Source: Henriciella sp. (GTDB lineage Bacteria > Pseudomonadota > Alphaproteobacteria > Caulobacterales > Hyphomonadaceae). From it: DNA of 60,972 nucleotides. The position numbers and the translations under genes were made by a program. The notes under the pieces are model-generated. The model was not told the origin of the DNA. It ran no database searches and saw nothing but the letters and a program-made list of their open reading frames with translations. Positions 8,755 to 17,427 of this stretch are shown here, one piece after another. Every line of letters starts with the position of its first letter. Positions within the stretch are counted from its first letter, which is position 1. The stretch lies in NCBI GenBank assembly GCA_027019605.1, contig JALUWJ010000118.1, positions 1 to 60,972 on the forward strand, in the 5' to 3' direction.

Positions 8755-9579
8755 TCATTCTGGCGCAGGCCAGACCGGCGTTCTTTTTTCCAAGAAAGCC
8801 TTAATTGCTTCTTTATAGGCGGGCTGCTTCACCATCTCTGCAAGCAGTCGATTGGCCTCTTCAACCGAGGTGCCAATGTCGCGATGATAGTCCAGATAGG
8901 TTTGCCGCTTCGATTGCAGCAAAGCGCCGGGCGACACGCGTGTAATCATATCTCGCACATAGGCCTTGGTGACCTGCATCAGCTCATTTGGCGCGGCCAA
9001 TTGATGGATCAGGCCCATCTGGTGCGCTTCATCGGTGAGAAACTTGCGGCTGGAGAGCAGCAATTCGGTGGCGCGGGCGCCGCCAATCAAACGGGGCAGC
9101 AACCAGGATAATCCATACTCAGCTGGCAAGTTGAGCGGACCATGCGCCGTTGTCAGCTTCGCGCCGGGCACCGCGAATCGGATATCCGCATAGCAGGCAA
9201 GCACCAGACCCACGCCAGCCGCTGCGCCATTGATCGCGGCAATGACCGGTTTGGAGAGCGCGAAATGATAAGCAAAATCTGCCCGGAAGCTCTCAAAGCT
9301 CGGATCGCCGGGCGTGACCAAATCGGGCGCGGTTCCCGCATCATAGCTGCCGGACTTGGAATGACCATCGAGCGCTTTGGAATCACCGCCAACACAGAAC
9401 CGCTCTCCGGCACCTATGACGATAATCGCGCGGACAGAGGGATCTTTGTCAGCTTGATCCAATAGATAGCGATACTCTGTGTGCATCCGGCCGGTCCAGG
9501 CATTGCCGCGATGCGGGCGGTTCAAACAAATCGTCGCGATTTGCTGGTCCACCTCATAAAGTGTCGCTTTCAGATCCAT
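8755..9579 (-). CDS. Enoyl-CoA hydratase/isomerase (crotonase) family protein
   Basis: Crotonase-fold enzyme of 274 aa acting on acyl-CoA thioesters. The oxyanion-hole segments are visible as GERFCVGGDSKALDG (around residue 58) and AINGAAAGVGLVLACYADIRFA (two parts: AINGAAAGVG and LVLACYADIRFA). The GPLNLPAEYGLSWLLPRLIG stretch is typical of the family. The usual catalytic Glu pair cannot be assigned with certainty. It lies 17 bases downstream of the Baeyer-Villiger monooxygenase on the same strand, so the two are probably co-transcribed. Confidence 0.92.
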   Translation of the reverse strand: MDLKATLYEVDQQIATICLNRPHRGNAWTGRMHTEYRYLLDQADKDPSVRAIIVIGAGERFCVGGDSKALDGHSKSGSYDAGTAPDLVTPGDPSFESFRADFAYHFALSKPVIAAINGAAAGVGLVLACYADIRFAVPGAKLTTAHGPLNLPAEYGLSWLLPRLIGGARATELLLSSRKFLTDEAHQMGLIHQLAAPNELMQVTKAYVRDMITRVSPGALLQSKRQTYLDYHRDIGTSVEEANRLLAEMVKQPAYKEAIKAFLEKRTPVWPAPE

Positions 9580-9596
9580 CGGAATGCTTTCACGGA

Positions 9597-11390
9597 TTAC
9601 GAGAAGTCCAAGCCCTTAAATTCGCCGCTTTCCCGCCAAGCGGCAATATGCGCGAAATAGGCTTTGGCGCCGCCAGGATGGCCAAGGCCATGGCGGTTCT
9701 TTTCGGTCAGGCCCGCCCCTTCATTATTATAGTAACCCGGTGTGCATTCGGTGTTGCCGATCAGCATGCCTTGCCCGCTCAGCACCATTTCAACCCAGGC
9801 ATCTTGCGCCGCCAGGTTGGGTTCAATCGTGTTGAATGCCTGGTTTTCCGCGTGTGCGACGATTGTGCTGATCGTGTCTGCGTGATCGACAATATTATGC
9901 GGCACGTTTGAGATCAGATTGGCCGCTTGGCTGGGCTGCACAATGAACGCATTTGGGAAGCCGTGGACATGCACACCGTGCAAAGTCCGCATACCGTTTT
10001 CCCAGGCTTTCGACAGGGTCAGGCCGTCGCGTCCGACCGGGTCAAAGCCTGCGCGCTCGGTGTATTCAGAGCCAACCTCGAAGCCGGAGGCATAGACGAT
10101 GCAGTCCACCTCATATTCTTTGCCATTGGCAATCAGACCGGTCTCGGTGATCTCGGAGACGCCTTTGCCATCGGTATGCACCAGCCGCGTGCTGGGTTCA
10201 TTGAAGGCCTGTAGATATTGGTCGTGGAAGCAGGGGCGCTTGCACAATTGACGATACCAGGCCTTCAGCTCCTCCGCGGTTTGTTCATCCTCAACCACGG
10301 CCTCGCAGCGCTGGCGGATCTCTTCCATCTTTTCAAAGTCCGCATCTTCAAAAGCCTGGAGCATGGACTCAGGCGTCCATTTGGTCGGCGGCAATTGACG
10401 GACTTTATCGCGGATGCGGCGAGACAGTTCCGTCCAGCCATCCATCACATAATCTTCTTCCGGGAAGCCTTGAGACTGATTGTCGACGAAATTGTCGTAC
10501 CAGCGCTTCTGCCATCCGGGTGTGGCGATTGAGTCAAACCAGTCGCGGTCGATTGGCTCATTGTTGCGCACATCGATGGAGGACGGCGTGCGTTGGAAGA
10601 CCAGAAGTTCTTTCGCCGCTTTGGCTAGGTGCGGTACAGCCTGCACTGCGGTCGCACCGGTGCCGATAATCGCCACGCGCTTGTCGCTGAGTTTGTCCAT
10701 CGGCGCGCCATCAGGGCTTCCGCCTGTATAGTCATAATCCCAGCGGCTGGTGTGGAAGGACTTGCCTTTGAACTTTTCGATCCCAGCAATGCCAGGTAGT
10801 TTTGCGACGTGTAGCGGGCCGGTTCCCATGCCAATATACTTGGCGGTGAAGGCATCGCCGCGTGAGGTTTTGACAAGCCATCGCGCGCTGTCTTCCTGCC
10901 ACTCCAATCCAGTGACTTCGGTGTGGAACAGGGCTTCTTTATAGAGATCGAACTGCGTGCCGATCCGGCCGCAATGGGCGCGAATTTCTGGCGCGTGCAC
11001 ATATTTTTCGGTTGGCATATGGCCGGTTTCTTCCAACAGCGGAAGATAAATCATCGAGGCCGTGTCACACTGCGCGCCTGGGTATCGGTTCCAATACCAG
11101 GTGCCGCCAAAGTCGCCGCCTTTTTCAATGATCCGTACACTGTCTATCCCGGCTTGCTTAAGGCGCGCGCCGACCACGAGCCCGGCAAAGCCGCCACCAA
11201 TAAAAGCGAATGTGACATGATCTGTAACCGGATCACGGTCTTTCCAAGGCGTGTAAGGATCGGCAGCGAGGTCTTCAAACCGTCCCTCAAGCCGGACATA
11301 TTGATCATTACCATCGGCGCGCAGGCGTTTGTCGCGCTCCTCAGCATATTTCTTTTTCAGGGCGTCTTTGTCGAGCGTCTGTACGGTCAT
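9597..11390 (-). CDS. Flavin-containing Baeyer-Villiger-type monooxygenase
   Basis: NADPH- and FAD-dependent monooxygenase of 597 aa that inserts oxygen next to a ketone. The start is the ATG at 11390 with a GGAGGATAAG site; a 77-residue upstream extension is noncoding. FAD-binding GGGFAG is at 65-70. The BVMO fingerprint [12 protein letters not shown] is at 207-218, with His213 and Trp217. The second dinucleotide motif is [15 protein letters not shown]. The C-terminal part resembles cyclohexanone- and steroid-type BVMOs. It is transcribed divergently from a cytochrome P450 187 bases away and followed by a crotonase, suggesting oxidation and beta-oxidation of a cyclic or terpenoid substrate. 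Confidence 0.95.
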   Translation of the reverse strand: MTVQTLDKDALKKKYAEERDKRLRADGNDQYVRLEGRFEDLAADPYTPWKDRDPVTDHVTFAFIGGGFAGLVVGARLKQAGIDSVRIIEKGGDFGGTWYWNRYPGAQCDTASMIYLPLLEETGHMPTEKYVHAPEIRAHCGRIGTQFDLYKEALFHTEVTGLEWQEDSARWLVKTSRGDAFTAKYIGMGTGPLHVAKLPGIAGIEKFKGKSFHTSRWDYDYTGGSPDGAPMDKLSDKRVAIIGTGATAVQAVPHLAKAAKELLVFQRTPSSIDVRNNEPIDRDWFDSIATPGWQKRWYDNFVDNQSQGFPEEDYVMDGWTELSRRIRDKVRQLPPTKWTPESMLQAFEDADFEKMEEIRQRCEAVVEDEQTAEELKAWYRQLCKRPCFHDQYLQAFNEPSTRLVHTDGKGVSEITETGLIANGKEYEVDCIVYASGFEVGSEYTERAGFDPVGRDGLTLSKAWENGMRTLHGVHVHGFPNAFIVQPSQAANLISNVPHNIVDHADTISTIVAHAENQAFNTIEPNLAAQDAWVEMVLSGQGMLIGNTECTPGYYNNEGAGLTEKNRHGLGHPGGAKAYFAHIAAWRESGEFKGLDFS

Positions 11391-11577
11391 CTTATCCTCC
11401 GGAACGCGATATTTGTCCCAGTCTTGACGGCACGGAAGCCAAGGACAAACCGACTCCCGAGGCGCCCTGACCTTGCGACAGTCTGTGCTGAAGTGGATTT
11501 TTTGGTATGCTCGAGCCGACCGTGCGCCCCCGATAAGGCAAATATGCCGGCGCAAAAATCGGTCGCGGGAGGACAGA

Positions 11578-12807
11578 ATGAGCGAGTCTGAACAGACACA
11601 AGAACCGCCAAAATCGATCATGGAAATCTCGGCCTATGATCCAGAGGCACGCGATAACCCGCACCCAAAAATGAAACAGCTCCGAGAAACGTCTCCGGTC
11701 ATGCGCGATGAAGCGCTGAAGACCTGGTTGCTTACGCGCTATGATGATGTGCGCGCGACCGTGAATGACCGAACCTTCGACCGTCATCCGTCAAACGCAG
11801 AGCCGGGGTCTATGATGAGCATGTTGGTCGATCCGGACGATCCAGACGGTCGCCGTTCAAGCATTCTCTTCCTCGATGACCCGGATCACGCGCGGAACCG
11901 ATTGCCGCTGGTCAAAGCCTTTTATGCGCGCATCAAGAAGATGGAACCTGACATCGAGGCGATTATCGACCGGATCATTGATGCGGCCCCTAGCTCTGGC
12001 CGGTTCGACTTGATGGAGCACATCGCCGTGCCGCTGCCGATCGCCATCATCGCGCATATTTTGGGTGTTGATGAAAACCGGTTGGAAGAATTTCGCGATT
12101 GGTCTGAGGGCGTGATCCTCGGCCTCAATCCGGCTCGTTCCGATGAAGAAACCGCGTATATGCAGGCAAGTGCGGACAAGCTGAATGCCTATTTCACGCA
12201 GCTCATGGAAGAGCGCCGGATCACGCCAAGAGATGATCTGATCAGTGACATGGTCCAAGCGCAGGCTGACGGTGGCGATTTTGATGATGATGAACTGCGC
12301 ACGAACTTGCAGGCGCTCTTGGTTGGCGGAAACCTGACCACGACGGATTTGATCGGCAATGGCGTGTGGCTATTCCTGAACCATCCAGATCAGCTGGAGG
12401 CCCTGAAAGCCGATCCGACCTTAGCGGGGCAAGCGGTTGAAGAGGTGCTGCGCTTTGAAGCGCCAGTGCAAGCCACATCTCGCGTCGTCTCAGAGGATCG
12501 CGAGGTCGCAGGCTGCCCGATGAAAAAGAGCCAGCCGGTCTTCATGCTGCTTGCAGCCGCGAACCGCGACCCCGCAAAGTTCGAGGCGCCTGAGACATTC
12601 GACATAACCACCAAACGTGCGTCGCACATGTCATTTGGCGGCGGCGCTCATATCTGTATTGGGGCTCCGCTCGCCCGGATCGAAGCGCGCCGCGTCTATC
12701 AAAAGCTGTTCGAACGCTATCCTAATATGACGCTGCCGAAACAGGATATCGTTTGGCGTAGCTTGCCGTTCTTTCGCGGGATCGAACGATTGGACGTCGA
12801 GGTTTAG
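11578..12807 (+). CDS. Cytochrome P450
   Basis: Heme-thiolate monooxygenase of 409 aa, a soluble bacterial class I type needing ferredoxin partners not seen here. The start at 11578 has a GGGAGGACAG ribosome-binding site; the longer frame from 11473 lacks one. The I-helix oxygen-activation motif VGGNLTTTD is at 249-257, ExxR at E289-R292 and the heme loop [10 protein letters not shown] has Cys360 as axial ligand. It resembles CYP families of proteobacteria acting on terpenoids, fatty acids or sterols; the substrate is not deducible. The 3' end overlaps the convergent acetyltransferase by 4 bases. Confidence 0.96.
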   Translation: MSESEQTQEPPKSIMEISAYDPEARDNPHPKMKQLRETSPVMRDEALKTWLLTRYDDVRATVNDRTFDRHPSNAEPGSMMSMLVDPDDPDGRRSSILFLDDPDHARNRLPLVKAFYARIKKMEPDIEAIIDRIIDAAPSSGRFDLMEHIAVPLPIAIIAHILGVDENRLEEFRDWSEGVILGLNPARSDEETAYMQASADKLNAYFTQLMEERRITPRDDLISDMVQAQADGGDFDDDELRTNLQALLVGGNLTTTDLIGNGVWLFLNHPDQLEALKADPTLAGQAVEEVLRFEAPVQATSRVVSEDREVAGCPMKKSQPVFMLLAAANRDPAKFEAPETFDITTKRASHMSFGGGAHICIGAPLARIEARRVYQKLFERYPNMTLPKQDIVWRSLPFFRGIERLDVEV

Positions 12808-13382
12808 CCTGTCAGAGACTGTTTTAGCCGCGCGATCGCGTCGGCCATTTCAGGTCGCGTGAGCGAAAACACAGCCTTATCCACCCAAACGCCATCGGCA
12901 TTGCGCTCAAAATTCCGAAACACCGCTTCTTGGGTGGGCCGGATCGCCGATAGGCCGTCCAAAATATAATCATTCCGCGTGTTCACTTGCCACTCGATCC
13001 GCTTGGCGCGCCACTCATAAGCGCGTTCGATCATCGCCAATTGTCCAGCTAGATACATGTTCTGCGTGGTCAATGATGGCGGGTGCCAAGCCAGTGCGTT
13101 GCGCACACGGCGATGGATTTTGTTGATCTCGTTGAACCCTGTCACGCCAGCGAACTTACCGTCGCTTTGTCGGAACAAGACAAACGTCGCCATCGCGCCT
13201 GATTTTTGAAGATCGAGAACATATTTGAAATAGTTTTTGAGATTGCTGCCACCGCGTAGGGCCGGCATCCATTTCCAGATTGAATCTTCAATTTCAGAGT
13301 CGAAAATTATCTCCCGATGCGCTTCTGTGATCGGGTCTAAGCGAACAATTGCGTTCTGTAGTCCAGGCGCTGAAAGTTCCAT
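12804..13382 (-). CDS. GNAT acetyltransferase, RimJ/RimL-like
   Basis: Predicted N-acetyltransferase of 192 aa. The ATG at 13382 with GAAGAG upstream is preferred over a TTG at 13403. The pattern is that of RimJ/RimL-type GNATs: an N-terminal VRLDPITEAHRE, a central strand FAGVTGFNEINKIHRR, and a C-terminal segment RIEWQVNTRNDYILDGLSAI corresponding to the acetyl-CoA-site end (here split: RIEWQVNTRN, DYILDGLSAI). In this subgroup the substrates are often unknown small amines or protein N-termini. It lies 60 bases downstream of the acyl-CoA dehydrogenase on the same strand. Confidence 0.85.
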   Translation of the reverse strand: MELSAPGLQNAIVRLDPITEAHREIIFDSEIEDSIWKWMPALRGGSNLKNYFKYVLDLQKSGAMATFVLFRQSDGKFAGVTGFNEINKIHRRVRNALAWHPPSLTTQNMYLAGQLAMIERAYEWRAKRIEWQVNTRNDYILDGLSAIRPTQEAVFRNFERNADGVWVDKAVFSLTRPEMADAIARLKQSLTG

Positions 13383-13463
13383 GCTTAACTCTTCAAATTC
13401 CAAGACAGTTCAGCACGCTCCGGTGGTGCTCGCAAGGAATTCCCGTCTTGACGTCGCGGGTCC

Positions 13464-14624
13464 TTAGAGGCGCATCAAGCTGGCCAGGTTGTTCTTCTGC
13501 ATGTCTGAAGAGCCACCAACAATGGGCATTCCTAAGAGATCTCGGACATGCCGCTCCATATCGTAGGCATCAGATAGCGCATAGGCGCCCATCACCTGTT
13601 GGCACGTCGTGGCAATTTCGACGGCTGTATCCGCGACGAACAGTTTCGCCATGGAGGTTTCGATGCTGCAGGGCTGTCCGGTCTGCGCCAGATATGCACC
13701 GTGATAGAGCATATGCTTTGCTGCCTGCAGTTTCGTGCGTGCGGTGACGAGCTTGTGTCGGATGGCTTGGTGCTGCGAGATCGGTTTGCCGAATTGTTCG
13801 CGCTCTTGGGCATATTGCCAGGCCTCTTCTACGGCAGCGCGGGCAATGCCGTAAGCCACAGCGGTGATCTCGATCTTTTCGACATCAAGCGCCCGTCCAG
13901 CCAGCAGTTTCCAACCCTTGTTCCAATTCGCTTCGCCGCCAACGATTGCAGATTTCGACAAACGGACATTGTCGAAATAGACGTCCATGGACTTGGTGTA
14001 GCGTAGATTGGAATGTTCAATCGCTTGCATGGTCACGCCCGGCGCATTGGTCGGGATCAGCAGGAAGGTGAGGTTCTTATAGCGATCCTCCGGCGGGCCA
14101 GAGCGAGTCAGGCAATAGATATAGTCCGACCAGTCGGCGCCTGTGCACCATCTCTTTGCACCGTTCACGACAATCTCGTCGCCCTCCATGGCGCTGCGCG
14201 TTTCGACGCTCGCCAAGTCGCCGCCAACATTTGGCTCTGACAGGCCATAGCAAAGGAACATCTCGCCGCGCGCAAGCTTCGGAAGGAACTCAGCCTTTTG
14301 TTCTTCGGACCCGTTTTCAGACAGGTTCATCCCGCCATAGAAAGCGGCGTGAATATAAGGCCCGGCCAGGAACGCGCCGGCTTGGCAAAGCTCGTCAATC
14401 ACGGCGGTGGCGCCGATAATGTCTTGGCCCATGCCGCCATATTCTTCGGGAATGGTCAGGCCGATCAGGCCCATTTCTGCGATCTGGTTGAATGTGTCGC
14501 GCGGCCAGGTCGACTCGCGGTCCCAATCTCGGCGTTTGTCGCGCGGAGCGTGCTCCGTCACAAAGCGCTGAAGCTGGCGCCGGATTTCAGTGATGTGGTC
14601 AGGTTCGTTTGCGAAATAACTCAT
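13464..14624 (-). CDS. Acyl-CoA dehydrogenase
   Basis: FAD enzyme of 386 aa that introduces a trans-2 double bond into acyl-CoA. An N-terminal helical domain is followed by the FAD/beta domain (CYGLSEPNVGGDLASVET, about residues 126-143) and a C-terminal helical domain with QYAQEREQFGKPISQHQAIR-type FAD contacts (about 265-284). The family catalytic Glu in the C-terminal domain cannot be assigned by eye. It fits the nearby crotonases as a beta-oxidation step. It follows a VOC-family gene by 18 bases. Confidence 0.93.
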   Translation of the reverse strand: MSYFANEPDHITEIRRQLQRFVTEHAPRDKRRDWDRESTWPRDTFNQIAEMGLIGLTIPEEYGGMGQDIIGATAVIDELCQAGAFLAGPYIHAAFYGGMNLSENGSEEQKAEFLPKLARGEMFLCYGLSEPNVGGDLASVETRSAMEGDEIVVNGAKRWCTGADWSDYIYCLTRSGPPEDRYKNLTFLLIPTNAPGVTMQAIEHSNLRYTKSMDVYFDNVRLSKSAIVGGEANWNKGWKLLAGRALDVEKIEITAVAYGIARAAVEEAWQYAQEREQFGKPISQHQAIRHKLVTARTKLQAAKHMLYHGAYLAQTGQPCSIETSMAKLFVADTAVEIATTCQQVMGAYALSDAYDMERHVRDLLGMPIVGGSSDMQKNNLASLMRL

Positions 14625-14642
14625 CTCTTGATCTCTTATGCC

Positions 14643-15041
14643 TTAGGGCTCGATTTGGGCGAGCCTGATCAGGTAACCGTCTGGGTCTTGCACCACAAAC
14701 TGCGTCTGTAAAACCGTGTCGTCGCGTCGCTGATAGGCTTTGGTCTCGAGCACGAGAAACAGGTTTGCCTCTGCCGCTTGGCAAGCCGCATAGAGCGCCC
14801 GCACATCCTCGACCATGATTTGCAGATTCACGCCGCGCCCAAAGGGGTGCTCGAGCGGCCCTGCCAGCCAGGTGCGCCCAATCGGTTCCTCCAGCATCAG
14901 CGAGACCGAGCCGCGCTTCAGGCACGCGAAACGGTCTTCGGGCCGCGCATAATCCACCTCGAACCCGAGCAGCCCACAATAAAAGTCTAAGCTCGCCTCA
15001 AGGTTGGAAACATAAAGCTCGGGGGTGAGGGAGTAGGCCAT
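14643..15041 (-). CDS. VOC-family (glyoxalase/bleomycin-resistance) protein
   Basis: Vicinal-oxygen-chelate fold protein of 132 aa. The start at 15041 (MAYSLTPELYVSNL) is chosen because the upstream extension to 15239 runs into metA. Visible elements are the first beta-alpha-beta unit ELYVSNLEASLDFYCGLLGF and the closing QTQFVVQDPDGYLIRLAQ. Small VOC proteins of this layout often bind hydrophobic drugs or act as isomerases, but no substrate can be named. It lies 19 bases downstream of metA, so it may be covered by the same riboswitch-controlled transcript. Confidence 0.88.
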   Translation of the reverse strand: MAYSLTPELYVSNLEASLDFYCGLLGFEVDYARPEDRFACLKRGSVSLMLEEPIGRTWLAGPLEHPFGRGVNLQIMVEDVRALYAACQAAEANLFLVLETKAYQRRDDTVLQTQFVVQDPDGYLIRLAQIEP

Positions 15042-15060
15042 CCGTAGATCGTGAGGTCGC

Positions 15061-15978
15061 CTAGCGCCCGATCGCCTCGCTGTCATATGGCACGGTTTGA
15101 TAGACCTGATTGATCCAGTTGCCGAACAAAAGATGGGCATGGCTGCGCCAGCGGTTTTGTGGGGCGATGGTGACATCATCGCCGGGGAAATAGCCATGCG
15201 GCGGCTTGATCGGTTTGCCAGCCGCAACGTCGCGATCATACTCCTCTTTCAGCGAGGTCGAGTCATATTCAATATGATTGAAGCAATACAGGCTGCGCGC
15301 TTCGGCATCCGAGAGCAGGCACGGGCCAGTAAAGTCGCTGTCCATCAGAATTTGTAAGCCAGGGGCTTTGGCAATGTCGGCGGCGCGCACTTCCGTCCAG
15401 CGTGATACTGGGATCTGAAAATCATCGCTGAACCCAGACAGATAAGGGGAGGTCGGCGCTAAGTTACGGTGGCGATAGACCCCGAACGCCTTGTCCGCGA
15501 GTTGGTGTTTCGGGACGCCGTGGAAGTGATAGGCCGCTGCCATAGCACCCCAGCAAATGAAGAAGCTGGAATGGACATGCGTGCGCGTCCATTCAAAGAT
15601 CTGGGTCAGTTCGTCCCAATAATTTACGTCTTCAAAGGGGAGGGTCTCAATCGGCGCGCCGGTAATGATGAAGCCGTCAAACTTGCGGTGCTTCACCGCG
15701 TCCCAATTCTGATAGAAACTGATCAGATGATCCTGGCTGGTATTCTTTGGCGTGTGGCCGCCCACCATGACCAGGGTCATTTCAATCTGCAGAGGACTGG
15801 CGCCAATCAGTCGAGCGATTTGAGTTTCCGTCCGGATCTTGTTCGGCATCAGGTTGAGCAGCCCGATCTGCAAAGGCCGGATATCCTGACGGATCGCGTC
15901 GGAGTCTGATAGCACCGCAACGCCTTCATTGATCAGCGTGTCGCGCGCCGGCAACGTATCTGGAATTTTGATCGGCAT
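15061..15978 (-). CDS. metA: Homoserine O-acetyltransferase, MetA type (predicted acetyl-specific)
   Basis: Activates homoserine for methionine synthesis. The protein is 305 aa from the ATG at 15978, which has GGAGAGG 5 bases upstream; a longer frame to 16035 is rejected. The nucleophile Cys lies in [16 protein letters not shown] (around 142), and the family segment [18 protein letters not shown] is present. Residue 111 is Glu. In the MetA family Glu111 is associated with acetyl-CoA use and Gly111 with succinyl-CoA, so despite the common name succinyltransferase this enzyme should be acetyl-specific. A SAM-II riboswitch precedes it by 67 bases. Confidence 0.96.
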   Translation of the reverse strand: MPIKIPDTLPARDTLINEGVAVLSDSDAIRQDIRPLQIGLLNLMPNKIRTETQIARLIGASPLQIEMTLVMVGGHTPKNTSQDHLISFYQNWDAVKHRKFDGFIITGAPIETLPFEDVNYWDELTQIFEWTRTHVHSSFFICWGAMAAAYHFHGVPKHQLADKAFGVYRHRNLAPTSPYLSGFSDDFQIPVSRWTEVRAADIAKAPGLQILMDSDFTGPCLLSDAEARSLYCFNHIEYDSTSLKEEYDRDVAAGKPIKPPHGYFPGDDVTIAPQNRWRSHAHLLFGNWINQVYQTVPYDSEAIGR

Positions 15979-16045
15979 TTGCCTCTCCAGTTTCATATCA
16001 TCGCTGTCAGGAAGGGCGGATGGGATAGGTCCCAATCAGTCTCCG

Positions 16046-16106
16046 CACGGCCTTTTAGCGACTTGTTTAATGTGGCTGCAAGCCGACCGGCCAAATCACC
16101 ACAACG
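16046..16106 (-). promoter_or_regulatory. SAM-II riboswitch in the metA leader
   Basis: On the minus strand the leader reads GTTGTGGTGATTTGGCCGG, then TCGGCTTGCAGCCACATTAA, then ACAAGTCGCTAAAAGGCC. The order of conserved blocks (GGTGATTTG, CTTGCAGCCAC, TTAAACAA, GTCGCTAAA) matches the SAM-II class found mainly in alphaproteobacterial metA/metX leaders. Stem P1 is TGTGG/CCACA, and GGCC blocks on both sides can form the pseudoknot. SAM binding to this class hides the ribosome-binding site or otherwise lowers expression. It sits 67 bases before the metA start. Confidence 0.9.
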
Positions 16107-16148
16107 GCCGCTGACATAGGTGAGAACTGGCTTCAGGTCAAATCCTGA

Positions 16149-16200
16149 TCAATTTCGAAAAAGGCGTCTCAATTTCAAAAAACATCATTCAATTTCGCGA
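16149..16200. repeat. Three TCAATTTC direct repeats with exact 20-bp period
   Basis: TCAATTTC occurs at 16149, 16169 and 16189, exactly 20 bases apart. The following bases are also A-rich (GAAA, AAAA, GCGA). The array lies 43 bases upstream of the SAM-II aptamer on the metA side and 80 bases before the UrcA-like gene on the other side. A 20-bp period places the copies on one face of the helix, as expected for tandem regulator sites. No known binding protein matches. Confidence 0.6.
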
Positions 16201-16280
16201 TTGCAGAGCATTCGGCGCGAATTTTTGGTGATCTGATCTCGCAGCAAAGATCTGCAAGCCAACAAAAAAGGACTTCAACT

Positions 16281-16604
16281 ATGCGTACTCCCAGAACACT
16301 TGCCGCGATCGCTCTAGGTCTCACAGCGCTGAGCTTCACACCCGCGCTCGCCAGCGAGCAGCCGGTCGCCGAGACGGTCCAAATCACCATTAATCTCGAT
16401 GCGTCTGCTGAAGAGATTTATCAAAGCATCCGTAGCCAAGCCTGGACGGCTTGTAAGGTTGAGGCCGGCAGTCACTATATCGCGGCGCGGATGAATGCTC
16501 GGCGTTCGTGTCAGAAGGCGATGATCGCGGATGTTGTTGAGGCGCTCGAGGCCCCAGAGGTCCTTCGCCTTGCACAAAAGAGCGGTATTTGCCTCAAAAG
16601 CTAA
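16281..16604 (+). CDS. UrcA-family secreted protein
   Basis: A 107 aa protein with an N-terminal signal peptide (TLAAIALGLTALSFTPALAS, cleavage after about residue 25). A mature part with two spaced Cys in AWTACKVE and RRSCQKAMI and a third near the C-terminus (SGICLKS) matches the small UrcA family found in Caulobacterales and Sphingomonadales. Its function is unknown and its location is probably periplasmic. The gene is monocistronic, ends in a strong intrinsic terminator, and diverges from metA. Confidence 0.72.
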   Translation: MRTPRTLAAIALGLTALSFTPALASEQPVAETVQITINLDASAEEIYQSIRSQAWTACKVEAGSHYIAARMNARRSCQKAMIADVVEALEAPEVLRLAQKSGICLKS

Positions 16605-16624
16605 ACGGCACTCCTCCCACAAAG

Positions 16625-16653
16625 ACGCGCGGCCTCAATGGCCGCGCGTTTTT
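16625..16653 (+). terminator. Intrinsic terminator of the UrcA-like gene
   Basis: A perfect 10-bp stem, ACGCGCGGCC / GGCCGCGCGT, with a 5-base loop TCAAT and a following T-run (TTTT). It begins 21 bases after the stop at 16604 and lies just before the convergent crotonase end. Confidence 0.93.
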
Positions 16654-16662
16654 CGTTGCGGG

Positions 16663-17424
16663 TTAGATATCTGCGAAATCACCGCCGCGGCCTTTGCCGC
16701 CTGCGAACCGCGCTGCACCGGAACTTGCCCCGGCGCGCAGGGAGTCGCGACCGATCTCAGCCTCAAACTTCAGGGCCTCTTGCATGGGCAGCGACCATTG
16801 CTGCATCGCGCTTTTGCGATCATTGCGCATACAGATTTGTGGGAACGCGGCGATTTGCTCGGCGAGTTTCAAGGCTTCCGTTAGCGCCTCGCCTTCGGGG
16901 ACAACCCGGTTTGCGAGGCCAAACGACAAGGCTTCTTCGGCGCCGACGCCGCGTCCGCTCAGGATCATGTCCATCGCCCGCGATTGCCCGATCAGGCGCG
17001 GCAGGCGCACCGTCCCACCATCGATCAGAGGAACACCCCACCGGCGGCAATAGACCCCGAAGATCGCTGCCGCGCTGGCCACACGCAGATCACACATGAT
17101 GGCGAGTTCCAACCCGCCTGCGACGGCATTGCCTTCCACGGCCGCGATTGATGGTTTTGTCAGCTCAAGCCAGGTTGGCCCCATCGGAGCTTCGCGCTCA
17201 AACTGCGCGCGCTCGGCGACAGCTTTCAAATCCGCACCCGCACAAAAATGTCCGTCGGCGCCGGTCAGGATGTGGACCAGAACATCATCATCGGTTTCGC
17301 CGCTTTCAAACGCCGCGCGCAATTGCGCCGCTGTTTCCGGGTTCACCGCATTGCGCGCCTCTGGGCGATTGATCGTAATGATCTGGACTGGGCCTTGGCG
17401 ATCAATTCGGACGAGATCGGCCAT
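16663..17424 (-). CDS. Enoyl-CoA hydratase (crotonase family)
   Basis: Crotonase-fold acyl-CoA enzyme of 253 aa. The oxyanion-hole motifs GHFCAGADLKAVAE (about 59-72) and VEGNAVAGGLELAIMCDLRV (about 95-114) are clear, followed by GVPLIDGGTVRLPRLIG. The substrate is unknown. It is the last of a four-gene minus-strand series (reductase, hydrolase, two crotonases), 3 bases after the preceding crotonase, and is probably translationally coupled to it. Confidence 0.94.
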   Translation of the reverse strand: MADLVRIDRQGPVQIITINRPEARNAVNPETAAQLRAAFESGETDDDVLVHILTGADGHFCAGADLKAVAERAQFEREAPMGPTWLELTKPSIAAVEGNAVAGGLELAIMCDLRVASAAAIFGVYCRRWGVPLIDGGTVRLPRLIGQSRAMDMILSGRGVGAEEALSFGLANRVVPEGEALTEALKLAEQIAAFPQICMRNDRKSAMQQWSLPMQEALKFEAEIGRDSLRAGASSGAARFAGGKGRGGDFADI

Positions 17425-17427
17425 GCT

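Noticed and set aside
11391-11621. N-terminal extension of the Baeyer-Villiger monooxygenase
   Set aside because: It overlaps the P450 start and lacks a ribosome-binding site, while ATG 11390 has GGAGGATAAG directly upstream.
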